Positions 16,855-25,786 of a DNA stretch of 64,000 nucleotides are shown one piece after another. Where the stretch lies: positions 2,575,385 to 2,639,384 of the forward strand of contig NZ_JH815185.1 of the NCBI RefSeq assembly GCF_000296385.1. Reading direction: 5' to 3'. A model generated the notes under the pieces. That model saw only the letters and a list, made by a program, of their open reading frames with translations. It was not told where the DNA came from and did no database searches. Position 1 is the stretch's first letter. Each line of letters begins with the position of its first letter. This DNA is from Lachnoanaerobaculum sp. OBRC5-5 (GTDB lineage: Bacteria; Bacillota; Clostridia; Lachnospirales; Lachnospiraceae). The translations under genes were made by a program, and so were the position numbers.

Positions 16855-17715
16855 ATGAAAAATATATTTTCTAAAATTATAGGATTGGGAGCAGTGGGGA
16901 GTATTTCCTTGCTGCTCCGTTCTTTTTATGAAAGAAAGAACTTTAAAACAGTACAATATAATATAAGCAGTGAAAAGATTGAGAGTGAAAAGAAAATAGT
17001 CTTTTTAACAGATTTACACAATAACAGTTTCGGAAAAAACAATGAGAAGCTATTTTCAGCTATAGAGGACATATCGCCGGACTTGGTGCTTATAGGCGGT
17101 GATATGATAACCGTAAAGAGCAGACTGGGTATAGAAAATGTCCTGCCTCTTTTAAAAAGGCTTTCAAGTAAGTATAAATGTATATATGCCAACGGAAATC
17201 ATGAACAAAGACTTAGTGAGAATAAATTCGGATTAAATTACAGGCAATATAAGCAGATAATGGAGGATATGGGGATAGTGTATCTTTCAAATAAAAGCTG
17301 TGATTTGGATGATAATATATGTGTTCACGGATTGGACCTTGAGAGAAAATATTATTTGAGAAGATTTAAAAAGCCTCTGGATTCCGGTTATATAAATAAA
17401 CGCATAAGTATAGACGAATCAAAGTTTAATATTTTATTGGCACATTCACCCCTGTTTGTAAAAGACTATGCAGACAGTCATGTGGATTTGGCACTTGCAG
17501 GGCATTTTCACGGTGGAACGATAAGGCTTCCGGGCGGTATAGGCGTGATGACACCGCAGTTTCATTTCTTTAACAGATTGGTTGTAGGAATAAAAAAAGT
17601 CGGAAGTATGATTCAGATAATCGGAGCGGGACTTGGAACTCACAGTATCAATATAAGATTAAATGATATGTCGGAGCTGATTGTGATTAATCTTAAGTGT
17701 CGCAATAAATCTTGA
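16855..17715 (+). CDS. Metallophosphoesterase (YkuE-like)
   Basis: This is a 286-residue calcineurin-like phosphoesterase. Metal-binding motifs are in order: TDLHNN (DxH), GGDM (GD), NGNHEQ (GNHE), LAHSP (H) and GHFHGG (GHxH). A single N-terminal hydrophobic segment (residues 6-22) suggests membrane attachment, as in YkuE-type proteins. I prefer the ATG at 16855, 4 bases after AGGAG, over the TTG at 16852. It follows the carboxypeptidase gene by 7 bp, so the two are probably co-transcribed. The substrate is unknown. Confidence 0.85.
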   Translation: MKNIFSKIIGLGAVGSISLLLRSFYERKNFKTVQYNISSEKIESEKKIVFLTDLHNNSFGKNNEKLFSAIEDISPDLVLIGGDMITVKSRLGIENVLPLLKRLSSKYKCIYANGNHEQRLSENKFGLNYRQYKQIMEDMGIVYLSNKSCDLDDNICVHGLDLERKYYLRRFKKPLDSGYINKRISIDESKFNILLAHSPLFVKDYADSHVDLALAGHFHGGTIRLPGGIGVMTPQFHFFNRLVVGIKKVGSMIQIIGAGLGTHSINIRLNDMSELIVINLKCRNKS

Positions 17716-17765
17716 AATTTGGTACAATAGTAAGGTTGAGTGATATTTATATTTGAGAGGTGAGT

Positions 17766-18560
17766 ATGGAGATTTCATACAAATTGGAGAGGTTTGAAGG
17801 ACCGCTTGATTTGCTCTTATATCTTATAGAAAGGGATAGAATAGATATATATGATATTCCGATTGTGAGTATAACAGAGCAGTATTTAAACTATATGAAC
17901 GAGCTGGAAACCGATGACCTTGACTTGATGAGCGAATTTATTGTAATGGCGACCACGCTTCTTGATATAAAAGCTAAGATGCTTTTACCGCTTGAGGAGG
18001 ATGAGGAAACAAAGGAAATCATAGACCCGAGAGCAGAGCTTGTGGCAAGACTTTTGGAATATAAAAAATACAAGATGATGGCAAATGAACTTGCCGGAAG
18101 ATATTTTGACGCCGAAAAAATCCTTTTTAAGGAGCCGAGTATTCCTGCAGAGGTGGAAGAGTACAAGGAGCCTGTAAACTTGGATGAGCTTTTCGGCGGT
18201 TTAAATCTGCACAAGTTAAAAGAAGTATTTGACCGTGTAATGAAGCAAAAGGAAAACAGGATTGATAAGGTAAGGAGTAATTTCGGTACCATAAAAAAGG
18301 AACCTGTATCTTTGGAAACCAAGATAACGGAGGTTATGGGATATGCCAGAAAGCATAGAAAATTTACTTTCAGATCTTTACTTGAAAGCCAGGCAACCAA
18401 GCTTGAAGTTGTGGTTACATTTTTAAGTGTACTTGAACTTATGAAAATAGGCAAAATAGCTCTTTTACAGGAGGAGACTTTTGGAGAAATGCAAATAGAA
18501 ACTTTGGAGGAAGAGGGAAAGGAGGAGACGCTGGATCTAAGCGATATATTAGATGGCTAA
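17766..18560 (+). CDS. scpA: Segregation and condensation protein A (ScpA)
   Basis: The 264-residue kleisin-like subunit bridges the SMC ATPase and ScpB in chromosome condensation. The N-terminus YKLERFEGPLDLLLYLIERD is the classic ScpA signature, and the C-terminus ends in the winged-helix part. The ATG at 17766 is preceded by GAGAGGTG; the GTG at 17760 lies inside that Shine-Dalgarno. It overlaps scpB by 8 bp. Confidence 0.95.
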   Translation: MEISYKLERFEGPLDLLLYLIERDRIDIYDIPIVSITEQYLNYMNELETDDLDLMSEFIVMATTLLDIKAKMLLPLEEDEETKEIIDPRAELVARLLEYKKYKMMANELAGRYFDAEKILFKEPSIPAEVEEYKEPVNLDELFGGLNLHKLKEVFDRVMKQKENRIDKVRSNFGTIKKEPVSLETKITEVMGYARKHRKFTFRSLLESQATKLEVVVTFLSVLELMKIGKIALLQEETFGEMQIETLEEEGKEETLDLSDILDG

Positions 18561-19158
18561 ATTGAGTAAAACAGAAGCGGCAATAGAGGCGATACTTTTT
18601 GCCTTGGGAACATCTGTAGAAATAAGACAATTATGTGCCGCTCTTGATATGAAAGAGAGTGAAGTAATTCAAAATCTCGAATCTTTAAAAGCAAAGTATA
18701 ATAATGATAACAGAGGAATACAGATAATTGATTTGGGGGATTGTGTTCAGATGTGTACAAAGACAGAGTACTATGAACAACTTATAAAGGTATGTAAGAC
18801 ACCCAAAAAGCAGGTACTTACCGATGCCCTGCTTGAGACATTATCAATTATCGCATATAAGCAGCCTATTACAAAGGCTGAAATAGAGCGCATAAGAGGC
18901 GTATCATCGGACCATGTGGTCAGCAGATTGGTAGAGTTCGGACTTGTGTATGAAGCCGGAAAACTTGATGCACCCGGAAGACCTTCACAGTTTGCAACTA
19001 CCGAAGAATTCTTAAGAAGATTCGGAGTGGAGTCAAAAGAATCATTGCCAAGGCTCAATTCGGATCTTGAAGCCGAGATAGTGCATGAGGTGGAGGAAGA
19101 GACAGGCTGGAAGTTCGGCTTTGAAAGTGAAGTAAACGGAGTTGGGGAAGATAATTAA
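18553..19158 (+). CDS. scpB: Segregation and condensation protein B (ScpB)
   Basis: The 201-residue protein has two winged-helix domains. It shows the family features [12 protein letters not shown] at the start, [23 protein letters not shown] in the middle and [17 protein letters not shown] near the end. It dimerises and binds ScpA in the SMC complex. It is translationally coupled to scpA. Confidence 0.95.
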   Translation: MAKLSKTEAAIEAILFALGTSVEIRQLCAALDMKESEVIQNLESLKAKYNNDNRGIQIIDLGDCVQMCTKTEYYEQLIKVCKTPKKQVLTDALLETLSIIAYKQPITKAEIERIRGVSSDHVVSRLVEFGLVYEAGKLDAPGRPSQFATTEEFLRRFGVESKESLPRLNSDLEAEIVHEVEEETGWKFGFESEVNGVGEDN

Positions 19159-19159
19159 T

Positions 19160-19591
19160 ATGAAGATAAAGATAAAATATTTCAGTGAGGATATTGAAAA
19201 ACTGAAATTCATAGACGGAAAAAGTGACTGGATAGACTTAAGAGCCGCTGAAAGAGTTGAGATGAAGTCGGGAGATTATAAGCTTATCAGGCTCGGAGTG
19301 GGAATGGAATTGCCGCTCGGATATGAAGCGTTGGTGGTACCGAGAAGTTCAACTTTCAAAAACTTCGGAATATTACAGACAAATTCTATGGGAGTAATTG
19401 ACGAGTCATACTGCGGTGATAATGATGAATGGAGATTTCCCGCATTGGCTATGAGAGATACCGTTATAGAAGTAAATGACAGAATATGCCAGTTCAGAAT
19501 AATAAAGCATCAGGATGCATTTGAATTTGAAGAAGTGAAAAAATTGGATGGAGTAGACAGAGGTGGCTTTGGCAGTACAGGGAAAAATTAA
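19160..19591 (+). CDS. dut: dUTP diphosphatase (dUTPase)
   Basis: The 143-residue trimeric-type dUTPase hydrolyses dUTP to dUMP. Recognisable motifs are motif 1 (DWIDLRAAE), motif 2 (PRSST), motif 3 ([10 protein letters not shown]), motif 4 (ICQFRI) and motif 5 (RGGFGSTG). I prefer the ATG at 19160, 9 bases after GGGGAAG, over a TTG at 19142 that lies in the end of scpB. Confidence 0.93.
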   Translation: MKIKIKYFSEDIEKLKFIDGKSDWIDLRAAERVEMKSGDYKLIRLGVGMELPLGYEALVVPRSSTFKNFGILQTNSMGVIDESYCGDNDEWRFPALAMRDTVIEVNDRICQFRIIKHQDAFEFEEVKKLDGVDRGGFGSTGKN

Positions 19592-20408
19592 AAAGATATT
19601 TGTATCAGGTATATTATCTCTTGTTTTACTAAGCGGTTGTGCCGCAAATGAAAAGAAATACTTTGAAAGTGGTAAGGCCTTGCTTGAAGAGGGGAAATAT
19701 GCACAAGCGGTGGAAGTCTTTGATAAGGCGATAGGTGTGCATGGAAGCAAAAATATCAGAGGTCTTGAAATAGATATACTCAGATACAGAGCGGAAGCCG
19801 AGTACAAAGCAGGTGATTACAAGGCGGCCGAACATACATACAGACTTCTTATATCTGCAGATGAAGAAAGAACGGAATACTTGGACATGCTGGCCATAAT
19901 ATATACGAAGCTTTGCAATATAGATATGGATATAGAAATAGCAGATGCTACGGCAATGTATGATAAGGCGGAGAGCCTTGATGACAGAAGTGAACTTCAT
20001 ATAAATGCGGGTATCAGTATAGTACAGTATTATGAGGATATGTATGATAAGAGTTCAGATTCATCATATCTTGATAAGGCCGAGGAATTCTTAGAAAATC
20101 AGTTAAAAGAAACCAACAGAAAAAATGCCAAGGTGCTGGCTGTCTATGCAAAGCATATGTCAAAGAGAGAAGATTATGAAAAGGCACTTGAAGCCGTTGA
20201 AGAGGGCATGGCACTTTTGGAAAATAAGACTTTAAGTGCACATGACGATGAGACATTAAAGTCTTTGATGTTTTCAAAGGGCTCATGTTATGAATATGTG
20301 AGTGACTATGACAAGGCTTTGGAATGCTTCAATGCATATATTTTAAAATACGGTGAGGACGAGGCGGTTTCTCATGAAGTGGCTTTTTTAAAGTCAAGAA
20401 TCAGATAG
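19569..20408 (+). CDS. TPR-repeat lipoprotein
   Basis: This protein of about 279 residues has a lipoprotein signal (hydrophobic stretch ending in LLSGC) followed by TPR-like helices from residue 30 on ([36 protein letters not shown]). There is no ATG before the signal peptide. A TTG at 19569, 5 bases after AGAGG, or a GTG at 19563 must be used, and both overlap the end of dut. It is a scaffold-like envelope protein with unknown partners. It sits between dut and hflX. Confidence 0.8.
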   Translation: MAVQGKIKKIFVSGILSLVLLSGCAANEKKYFESGKALLEEGKYAQAVEVFDKAIGVHGSKNIRGLEIDILRYRAEAEYKAGDYKAAEHTYRLLISADEERTEYLDMLAIIYTKLCNIDMDIEIADATAMYDKAESLDDRSELHINAGISIVQYYEDMYDKSSDSSYLDKAEEFLENQLKETNRKNAKVLAVYAKHMSKREDYEKALEAVEEGMALLENKTLSAHDDETLKSLMFSKGSCYEYVSDYDKALECFNAYILKYGEDEAVSHEVAFLKSRIR

Positions 20409-20415
20409 GTAGTAT

Positions 20416-21663
20416 ATGAGTACATATGAAACAAAAGAAATAGTTGAAAAGGTAATTCTGCTGGGAGTTGATGTGGGTGACGATACAAAGGAATCCATGA
20501 AAGAGCTGGCAGAGCTTGTGGATACTGCAGGCGCAACAGTGCTTGAGAGTATTATACAATCGAGAGAGAGGATGCACCCGGGTACCTATATAGGAAAGGG
20601 TAAGATAGAGGAAGTCAAAGACAGAGTTATAGAGCTTGGAGCTACAGGTGTGGTATGCGATGACGAGCTCACACCTGCACAGCTTAGAAATCTTGAGGAT
20701 CTTTTGGACACCAAGGTAATGGACAGAACAATGGTAATCCTGGATATATTTGCAAAAAGAGCAACAACAAGTGAAGGAAAGATTCAGGTTGAGTTGGCAC
20801 AGCTGAAATTTTCTGCAGCAAGATTGGTAGGACTTAGAAGCAGTCTTTCAAGACTTGGTGGAGGTATAGGAACCAGAGGTCCGGGAGAGAAAAAGCTTGA
20901 GATGGACAGAAGACTTATCCATGAGAGAATTTCACAGTTGAAAGCGGAACTTAAAAAGGTTGAAAATCACAGAGAGCTGATAAGAAAATCCAGAGATGAA
21001 AACCTTGCCTTTAATGTGGCAATAGTGGGATATACCAATGCCGGAAAATCCACTTTGCTTAATAAGCTTACAGATGCAAATATTTTGGCGGAGGATAAGC
21101 TTTTTGCAACTCTAGATCCTACTACAAGAAAGTTAAAACTTGGAAGCGGTCAGGAAATACTGGTAACGGATACTGTAGGTTTTATAAGAAAACTTCCGCA
21201 TCATCTTATAGAAGCATTCAAATCCACTCTGGAAGAGGCAAAGTATGCAAATCTTCTGATACATATGGTGGACGCTTCAAATGAAGAGGCATCATCACAG
21301 ATGCTGGTGGTATACGACACACTCAGAAGCCTTGATGTAGTTGATAAAGATATAATTACCGTATTTAATAAGACGGATCTGATGGAAGAAAATATGGAAC
21401 TTCCAAGAGATTTCCATGCGGATAAAGTTTTAAAGATGTCGGCAAAGACCGGAGTGGGTATAGAGGATTTAAAAAAGACTGTTGAAGATATATTACAAAA
21501 GCAAAGAGTTTATCTTGAGCATGTATTCCCGTATAAGGATGCCGGTAAAATAGCAATTGTCAGAAAATTCGGTGAAATCCTCAGTGAAGAATATATTGAT
21601 GAAGGAATCCGTATAAAAGCATATATTCCGGCTGAAATCTTCGGAAAAGTAGTTTCCACTTGA
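20416..21663 (+). CDS. hflX: Ribosome-associated GTPase HflX
   Basis: The 415-residue GTPase has the N-terminal HflX nucleotide-binding region (residues 1-180, with GPGEKKLEMDRRLI) and a G domain with G1 GYTNAGKST, G3 DTVGF and G4 NKTD. HflX binds the 50S subunit and rescues stalled or heat-stressed ribosomes in studied bacteria. The gene follows the TPR lipoprotein by 7 bp. Confidence 0.95.
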   Translation: MSTYETKEIVEKVILLGVDVGDDTKESMKELAELVDTAGATVLESIIQSRERMHPGTYIGKGKIEEVKDRVIELGATGVVCDDELTPAQLRNLEDLLDTKVMDRTMVILDIFAKRATTSEGKIQVELAQLKFSAARLVGLRSSLSRLGGGIGTRGPGEKKLEMDRRLIHERISQLKAELKKVENHRELIRKSRDENLAFNVAIVGYTNAGKSTLLNKLTDANILAEDKLFATLDPTTRKLKLGSGQEILVTDTVGFIRKLPHHLIEAFKSTLEEAKYANLLIHMVDASNEEASSQMLVVYDTLRSLDVVDKDIITVFNKTDLMEENMELPRDFHADKVLKMSAKTGVGIEDLKKTVEDILQKQRVYLEHVFPYKDAGKIAIVRKFGEILSEEYIDEGIRIKAYIPAEIFGKVVST

Positions 21664-21695
21664 AAAATCCATACATGTAATATATATTAGTATTA

Positions 21696-21725
21696 CCTAA
21701 CTTAGTAAAGCCTAACTTGGTAAAA
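21696..21725. repeat. Two tandem 15-bp repeats upstream of the LRAT-type gene
   Basis: CCTAACTTAGTAAAG (21696-21710) is followed directly by CCTAACTTGGTAAAA (21711-21725); 13 of 15 bases match. The pair lies 25 bp before the start codon at 21750, where a regulator could act. No function can be read from sequence alone. Confidence 0.6.
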
Positions 21726-21749
21726 TGTTATATATTACTTGGAGTGGAT

Positions 21750-22445
21750 ATGTTATTAGCACTTTTGATTGCCGGTAAGATGTTGATGGGAACCGGTGGT
21801 GACAGACCGAACAGAGAAGAGAAAATTTGCGGTAAGCAACATTTTTGGAGAGATAAAAGAGAAGAAATGGGCTATAGATTGCAGTACAGTCTTCTTGACG
21901 GACATGCAAGGATTCTTGATAAAAATAATATAAGAAAAGCTACCGGTACAATGAGTGCTATGGAAGAGAAATTTGAAAGATTGGTTTCAGGCAGTTTCCT
22001 AAAGCCCGGAGATGTGATAGGAGTATCCAGAGCATTATACGATCACTACGGTATTTATATAGGAGACGGCAAGGTCATTCACTATGCGGACAAAACCAAG
22101 GATTTCGGCAGGAATGTCAGCATATATGAGACCGACTTAAAGGAATTTACAGAAGGGTCGGAGGATTATTTTGTACTTCATTTTCCAAAGGCGGGAGGTC
22201 CGCCAAGAAAAATTAGGAGCAGTACAAACTTTGATAAAAATCCGAGAGAACAGACCGGTATATTTGATTTTTTATTTAAAGCAAAGTATAATCTGTTTTC
22301 ACCGGAGGAGACTATAGAGAGGGCAAAATCAAGGCTTGGAGAAAGAGCCTACAATTTTACCAGAAACAATTGTGAGCATTTTGCACTTTGGTGCAAAACA
22401 GGAGTATCTTTTTCACGTCAGGTGGATATGGTACTTTCAATATAG
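21750..22445 (+). CDS. LRAT/NlpC-P60-fold (NC-type) protein with N-terminal hydrophobic segment
   Basis: The 231-residue protein has a short hydrophobic N-terminus (MLLALLIAGKMLMG), then an LRAT-like circularly permuted papain-fold domain: LKPGDVIGV, the His-containing DHYGIYIGDGKVIHYA (near residue 100) and the catalytic Cys in RNNCEHFALWC near residue 213. Such domains act as thiol acyltransferases, amidases or lipases. The substrate is unknown. The ATG at 21750 follows GGAG at 21741-21744. The gene stands alone, bounded by hflX and a terminator. Confidence 0.75.
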   Translation: MLLALLIAGKMLMGTGGDRPNREEKICGKQHFWRDKREEMGYRLQYSLLDGHARILDKNNIRKATGTMSAMEEKFERLVSGSFLKPGDVIGVSRALYDHYGIYIGDGKVIHYADKTKDFGRNVSIYETDLKEFTEGSEDYFVLHFPKAGGPPRKIRSSTNFDKNPREQTGIFDFLFKAKYNLFSPEETIERAKSRLGERAYNFTRNNCEHFALWCKTGVSFSRQVDMVLSI

Positions 22446-22452
22446 TAAGTTT

Positions 22453-22487
22453 AAGAGCTTTCGGGTTTTCGACCCGGAGGCTTTTTA
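22453..22487 (+). terminator. Rho-independent terminator
   Basis: AAGAGCTTTCGGGT pairs with ACCCGGAGGCTTT (14 bp counting G-U pairs) around a TTTCG loop and runs into CTTTTTAA. It closes the LRAT-type gene. Confidence 0.8.
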
Positions 22488-22489
22488 AT

Positions 22490-22518
22490 TTGATTTTAAT
22501 TCAAGTTCAATGTATAAT
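22490..22518 (+). promoter_or_regulatory. Promoter of the AbiE-like pair (TTGATT-N17-TATAAT)
   Basis: TTGATT at 22490-22495 and TATAAT at 22513-22518 are 17 bp apart. Transcription would start near 22525, so the in-frame ATG at 22510 lies upstream of the transcript and the ATG at 22561 is the true start. Confidence 0.7.
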
Positions 22519-22560
22519 AAAAATGAAAATAAATTGTTCAAATATATTAGGTGGTTGAAT

Positions 22561-23178
22561 ATGATATATAACTATATTTTAGAAAAATTTGAATGTGGAG
22601 AACCTATTTTCTTTAGTGAATTACCGGGAAAGTCTAAAGATTATCTTAGACAGCAAATTAAGAAGCTTGTGGATAACGGTAATTTGGAAAGATTATATAA
22701 TGGTGTATACTATTTACCATATACAACTATATTAGGGACTAAAGGAAGAATTTCTATAGATAAATATATAGAAAAAAAGTACATTCAGACAAATCAGGAA
22801 ACAAAAGGATATATAAAAGGTCTTCAGCTTGCTAACCAATATGGATTTACTACACAAAATCCCTCATGCTATGAGATATGTAGTAATGAGGCAACTACCG
22901 GATATAGGAGACAGGAAGTTGATGGGAATACTTTAATTATATATAGGCCGGTTAAAGAGGTTAATGAAGAGAATAGGGCGTCATTACAATTTTTGGATTT
23001 GATGTCTGAAATAGATAAGTATTGTGAGATTTCAGACGATGAAAAGATTAGAAAAATAAAAAAGTTTGTAGATATAAATAATGTAGACTTTAAAATAGTA
23101 AAAGAATATTTGCCGTTTTATCCGGATAAAGTTTATAGAAATATATATGAAGGGGGTGTGATGAGTGAATTGGTATGA
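22561..23178 (+). CDS. AbiEi-type antitoxin/regulator (type IV toxin-antitoxin)
   Basis: The 205-residue protein has an N-terminal winged-helix region (IFFSELPGKSKDYLRQQIKKL, residues 14-34), the LERLYNGVYYLP segment typical of AbiEi/DUF6088 antitoxins, and a C-terminal helical part. It is preceded by TAGGTGG. Its last codons overlap the start of the nucleotidyltransferase gene by 14 bp. AbiEi proteins repress their own promoter and neutralise AbiEii. The pair is AT-rich compared with the flanking housekeeping genes, in line with horizontal gain. Confidence 0.8.
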   Translation: MIYNYILEKFECGEPIFFSELPGKSKDYLRQQIKKLVDNGNLERLYNGVYYLPYTTILGTKGRISIDKYIEKKYIQTNQETKGYIKGLQLANQYGFTTQNPSCYEICSNEATTGYRRQEVDGNTLIIYRPVKEVNEENRASLQFLDLMSEIDKYCEISDDEKIRKIKKFVDINNVDFKIVKEYLPFYPDKVYRNIYEGGVMSELV

Positions 23179-24058
23179 GAATCAAAAGGAAAGGTGGGCT
23201 GAAATTATAAAGATTGTTGCAACCGAAGAAAACAGGAGTGTACAAATGGTTGAGAAGGATACTATACAGTCCATATTTCTTTTAAAACTGTCTGACAGTG
23301 AACTGCCATTCGTCTTTAAGGGAGGAACCTCGCTATCAAAAGTATATGATTTGATAAACAGGTTTTCAGAAGATATAGATTTATCTATGAGTAGAAAGAT
23401 AACAGAGTCGGAAAAGAAGTCAGCAAGTTATATTGTAAACCATATAGCAAAAAGTATTGGGCTTGTTCTTACTAATGAAAGAGATATTATGTCGGGATAC
23501 AGTTATAATAAATATGTTTTTGAGTATGAGTCTCTGTTTAGTAATATTCAGCCGGAAATTATAGTAGAAACAAGCTTTTACCAAACATCTTATCCCACAG
23601 AATTTCTTAAAGTCAGTTCAATAATAGGAAAGTTTTGTGAAAGAAGAAAAATAGAAATAAATGAGACAAAAAAACTAAATTGTACAATACATGTACAGGA
23701 CTTAAATAGAACATTCATTGATAAAATCTTTGCAGTCTGCGACTATACGCTTCTAGGTAATGTAAATAGACATTCAAGACATCTATATGATATCGCAAAA
23801 ATAATTCCAAATATAAAGTTTGATAATAGGTTTTATGAGTTAATTGGAAATGTCAGAAAAGATAGGATGCTTTCAAAAAATAATCCTTCAGCACAACTTG
23901 AAAACAATATAGCAGAGATATTAAAAAAAATAATAGATAAAAGAGTATTTGAATCGGATTACAATAATATAACAAGTAAGTTGTTATATGAGAATATAAC
24001 ATATGATGAAGCGATAGAAAATGGTATAGAAAGAGTATTAAAGTTGAATGTATTCTAG
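23165..24058 (+). CDS. AbiEii/AbiGii-type nucleotidyltransferase toxin
   Basis: The 297-residue protein carries the DUF1814/nucleotidyltransferase signature FVFKGGTSLSKVYDLINRF followed by SEDIDLS (GG-T-S...DxD, near residues 49-77), the catalytic core of AbiEii toxins. A C-terminal helical region has the usual RHLYDIAKI segment. It starts at a GTG that follows GGGGGTG at a suitable distance and is coupled to the antitoxin gene. Family members modify tRNA or other targets to abort phage infection. The specific target here is not visible. Confidence 0.85.
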   Translation: MNWYENQKERWAEIIKIVATEENRSVQMVEKDTIQSIFLLKLSDSELPFVFKGGTSLSKVYDLINRFSEDIDLSMSRKITESEKKSASYIVNHIAKSIGLVLTNERDIMSGYSYNKYVFEYESLFSNIQPEIIVETSFYQTSYPTEFLKVSSIIGKFCERRKIEINETKKLNCTIHVQDLNRTFIDKIFAVCDYTLLGNVNRHSRHLYDIAKIIPNIKFDNRFYELIGNVRKDRMLSKNNPSAQLENNIAEILKKIIDKRVFESDYNNITSKLLYENITYDEAIENGIERVLKLNVF

Positions 24059-24122
24059 CGTCATCTTTTTATTTCCTCAAACATTTGTTATAATACCTTG
24101 GTGAAAACAGGAGATAAGGTCT

Positions 24123-24767
24123 ATGAAAATCATTCTGGAAAATAATGAAGCCGAGATTGTAGAAAAGAAATCAAGATTTATAGCAAATATTGCTATGGTA
24201 AGCTCTGAAGAAGAGGCACTTGAATTTATAGATAAAATAAAGAAAAAATACTATGATGCCAGGCACAATTGCTATGCATATATTATAGGAGAAGACGGAA
24301 ATAAGAAAAAATGTTCTGATGACGGTGAACCGCAAAGAAGTGCCGGAATGCCCATGATGGAAGTACTGGAAAATCAAGGTTATTTTGATATAGTGGCGGT
24401 GGTTACGAGATATTTCGGAGGCACCTTACTTGGTGTGGGCGGACTTATACGTGCTTATCAGGGGGCGGTTATAGAGGCGCTTGCCAATACGAAAACAGGA
24501 GAGATCAGAGACGGTTTCAGAGTACAGTATAAATTCGGATATGATTTTTACGGAAAAATAAAATATATAGCAGACAGTGAAAATATAGTTATAGAAGATA
24601 CCGTATTTGATGAGATGGTAACAATAAGTCTGATATTTGAAAAAGAGACTTGCGAAAGACTTCAAAAGAAGCTTGTGGAAGAGACCAATGCCAATATAGA
24701 ACAATTACTTATTGAAAAGATAAAATATATTACCGTAGACGATAAATGGTATAAAGAATACAAATAG
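24123..24767 (+). CDS. yigZ: YigZ/IMPACT (UPF0029) family protein
   Basis: The 214-residue protein has the IMPACT-domain signature: RHNCYAYIIG, DDGEPQRSAGMPMMEVL, VVTRYFGGTLLGVGGL and the RAYQGA segment (residues 50-120), followed by an EF-G domain V-like C-terminus. The family is conserved and implicated in translation-related or protease-like roles, with no settled biochemical function. Confidence 0.9.
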   Translation: MKIILENNEAEIVEKKSRFIANIAMVSSEEEALEFIDKIKKKYYDARHNCYAYIIGEDGNKKKCSDDGEPQRSAGMPMMEVLENQGYFDIVAVVTRYFGGTLLGVGGLIRAYQGAVIEALANTKTGEIRDGFRVQYKFGYDFYGKIKYIADSENIVIEDTVFDEMVTISLIFEKETCERLQKKLVEETNANIEQLLIEKIKYITVDDKWYKEYK

Positions 24768-24797
24768 AAAAGGTTAATATACTCAGAGGTTTGATAA

Positions 24798-25694
24798 ATG
24801 CAGTTATATTTGGGAGAAGAGGGAAAAAAGTATTATTGGAGAGTCGTAGATGTCAGTAATATTGCCGATGTGGAGACTTTGGAAACAAAATTTGAATTAA
24901 CGGAGGAAATGGCGGAGTATGTTCTTGACTCAAATGAAAGAGCCAGAGTGGAATATGACGGAAAAAATCTGCTTGTAGTAATACATGTGCCGGCATTTAC
25001 ACAAAACAACGGACATTATGAGACAAGGTCAATAAAGTTTTTTGTAAATTCAGAAAGCATATTTATGTTCGTTACATATGACACGAACTATATAGTTCCG
25101 CTTATTGAAAAGTATATACAGGCGGAAGAGGCAAGCAGTCCGATGATGCTTTTGTTTTTAAGTCTTTTCGTTATATCGGACTCATTTTTACCGATACTTG
25201 ATAAGCTCAATGAAGAGAGACTGCATCTTAACAGAAGACTCAGAATGAATACAAATAATCAGGGTATCTGGGATCTCTCGGACCTTGAGGTCGGTCTTAT
25301 CTACCTCGGTGCCGCAACAAGACAGAATGTGGTGGCAATAAGGCAGATGAGGATAACCTCGGCAATTAAAAAATGTAGTGAAGCCGAAAAGGAAGAACTT
25401 GAGGATGCATACATAGAGGCCAAGCAGGCAAGCGATATGGCCGAGATGGCGACAAGCATAGTGGAGCAGATGAGCGGTATGTACAACAATTTGATAAATA
25501 TAAAGTTGAATGAGACTATGCGTATTATGACCATATGGTCGCTTCTTATGACAATACCTACAGTGATTTCAGGATTTTTCGGTATGAATGTGGATCTGCC
25601 ACTGGCAAAAGTGGAAGGCGGATGGATAATTATAAGTGTTATTACCGCAGTTTTGTTATGGGCGATGTGGAAATTTATTTGGAAGAAACTTTAA
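24798..25694 (+). CDS. corA: CorA-family magnesium/divalent cation transporter
   Basis: The 298-residue protein has an N-terminal alpha/beta cytoplasmic domain, a long helix, and two C-terminal membrane helices (WSLLMTIPTVISGFFGMN and WIIISVITAVLLWAMWKF). The GMN motif at the first TM end is the CorA selectivity signature. It probably forms a pentameric Mg2+ or Co2+ channel in the membrane. It is followed by a terminator. Confidence 0.93.
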   Translation: MQLYLGEEGKKYYWRVVDVSNIADVETLETKFELTEEMAEYVLDSNERARVEYDGKNLLVVIHVPAFTQNNGHYETRSIKFFVNSESIFMFVTYDTNYIVPLIEKYIQAEEASSPMMLLFLSLFVISDSFLPILDKLNEERLHLNRRLRMNTNNQGIWDLSDLEVGLIYLGAATRQNVVAIRQMRITSAIKKCSEAEKEELEDAYIEAKQASDMAEMATSIVEQMSGMYNNLINIKLNETMRIMTIWSLLMTIPTVISGFFGMNVDLPLAKVEGGWIIISVITAVLLWAMWKFIWKKL

Positions 25695-25701
25695 TAAAGA
25701 T

Positions 25702-25750
25702 AATAGTTATATCAGTCAAAAAGAATGACTAATGTAACTATTATTTTTTT
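25702..25750 (+). terminator. Terminator after corA
   Basis: AATAGTTA (25702-25709) pairs with TAACTATT (25735-25742), with an inner AGTCA/TGACT stem, and is followed by a run of T's. Confidence 0.8.
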
Positions 25751-25786
25751 GTAAATTTTAGTAAATTATTTTTGAAAGGGGGCAAT

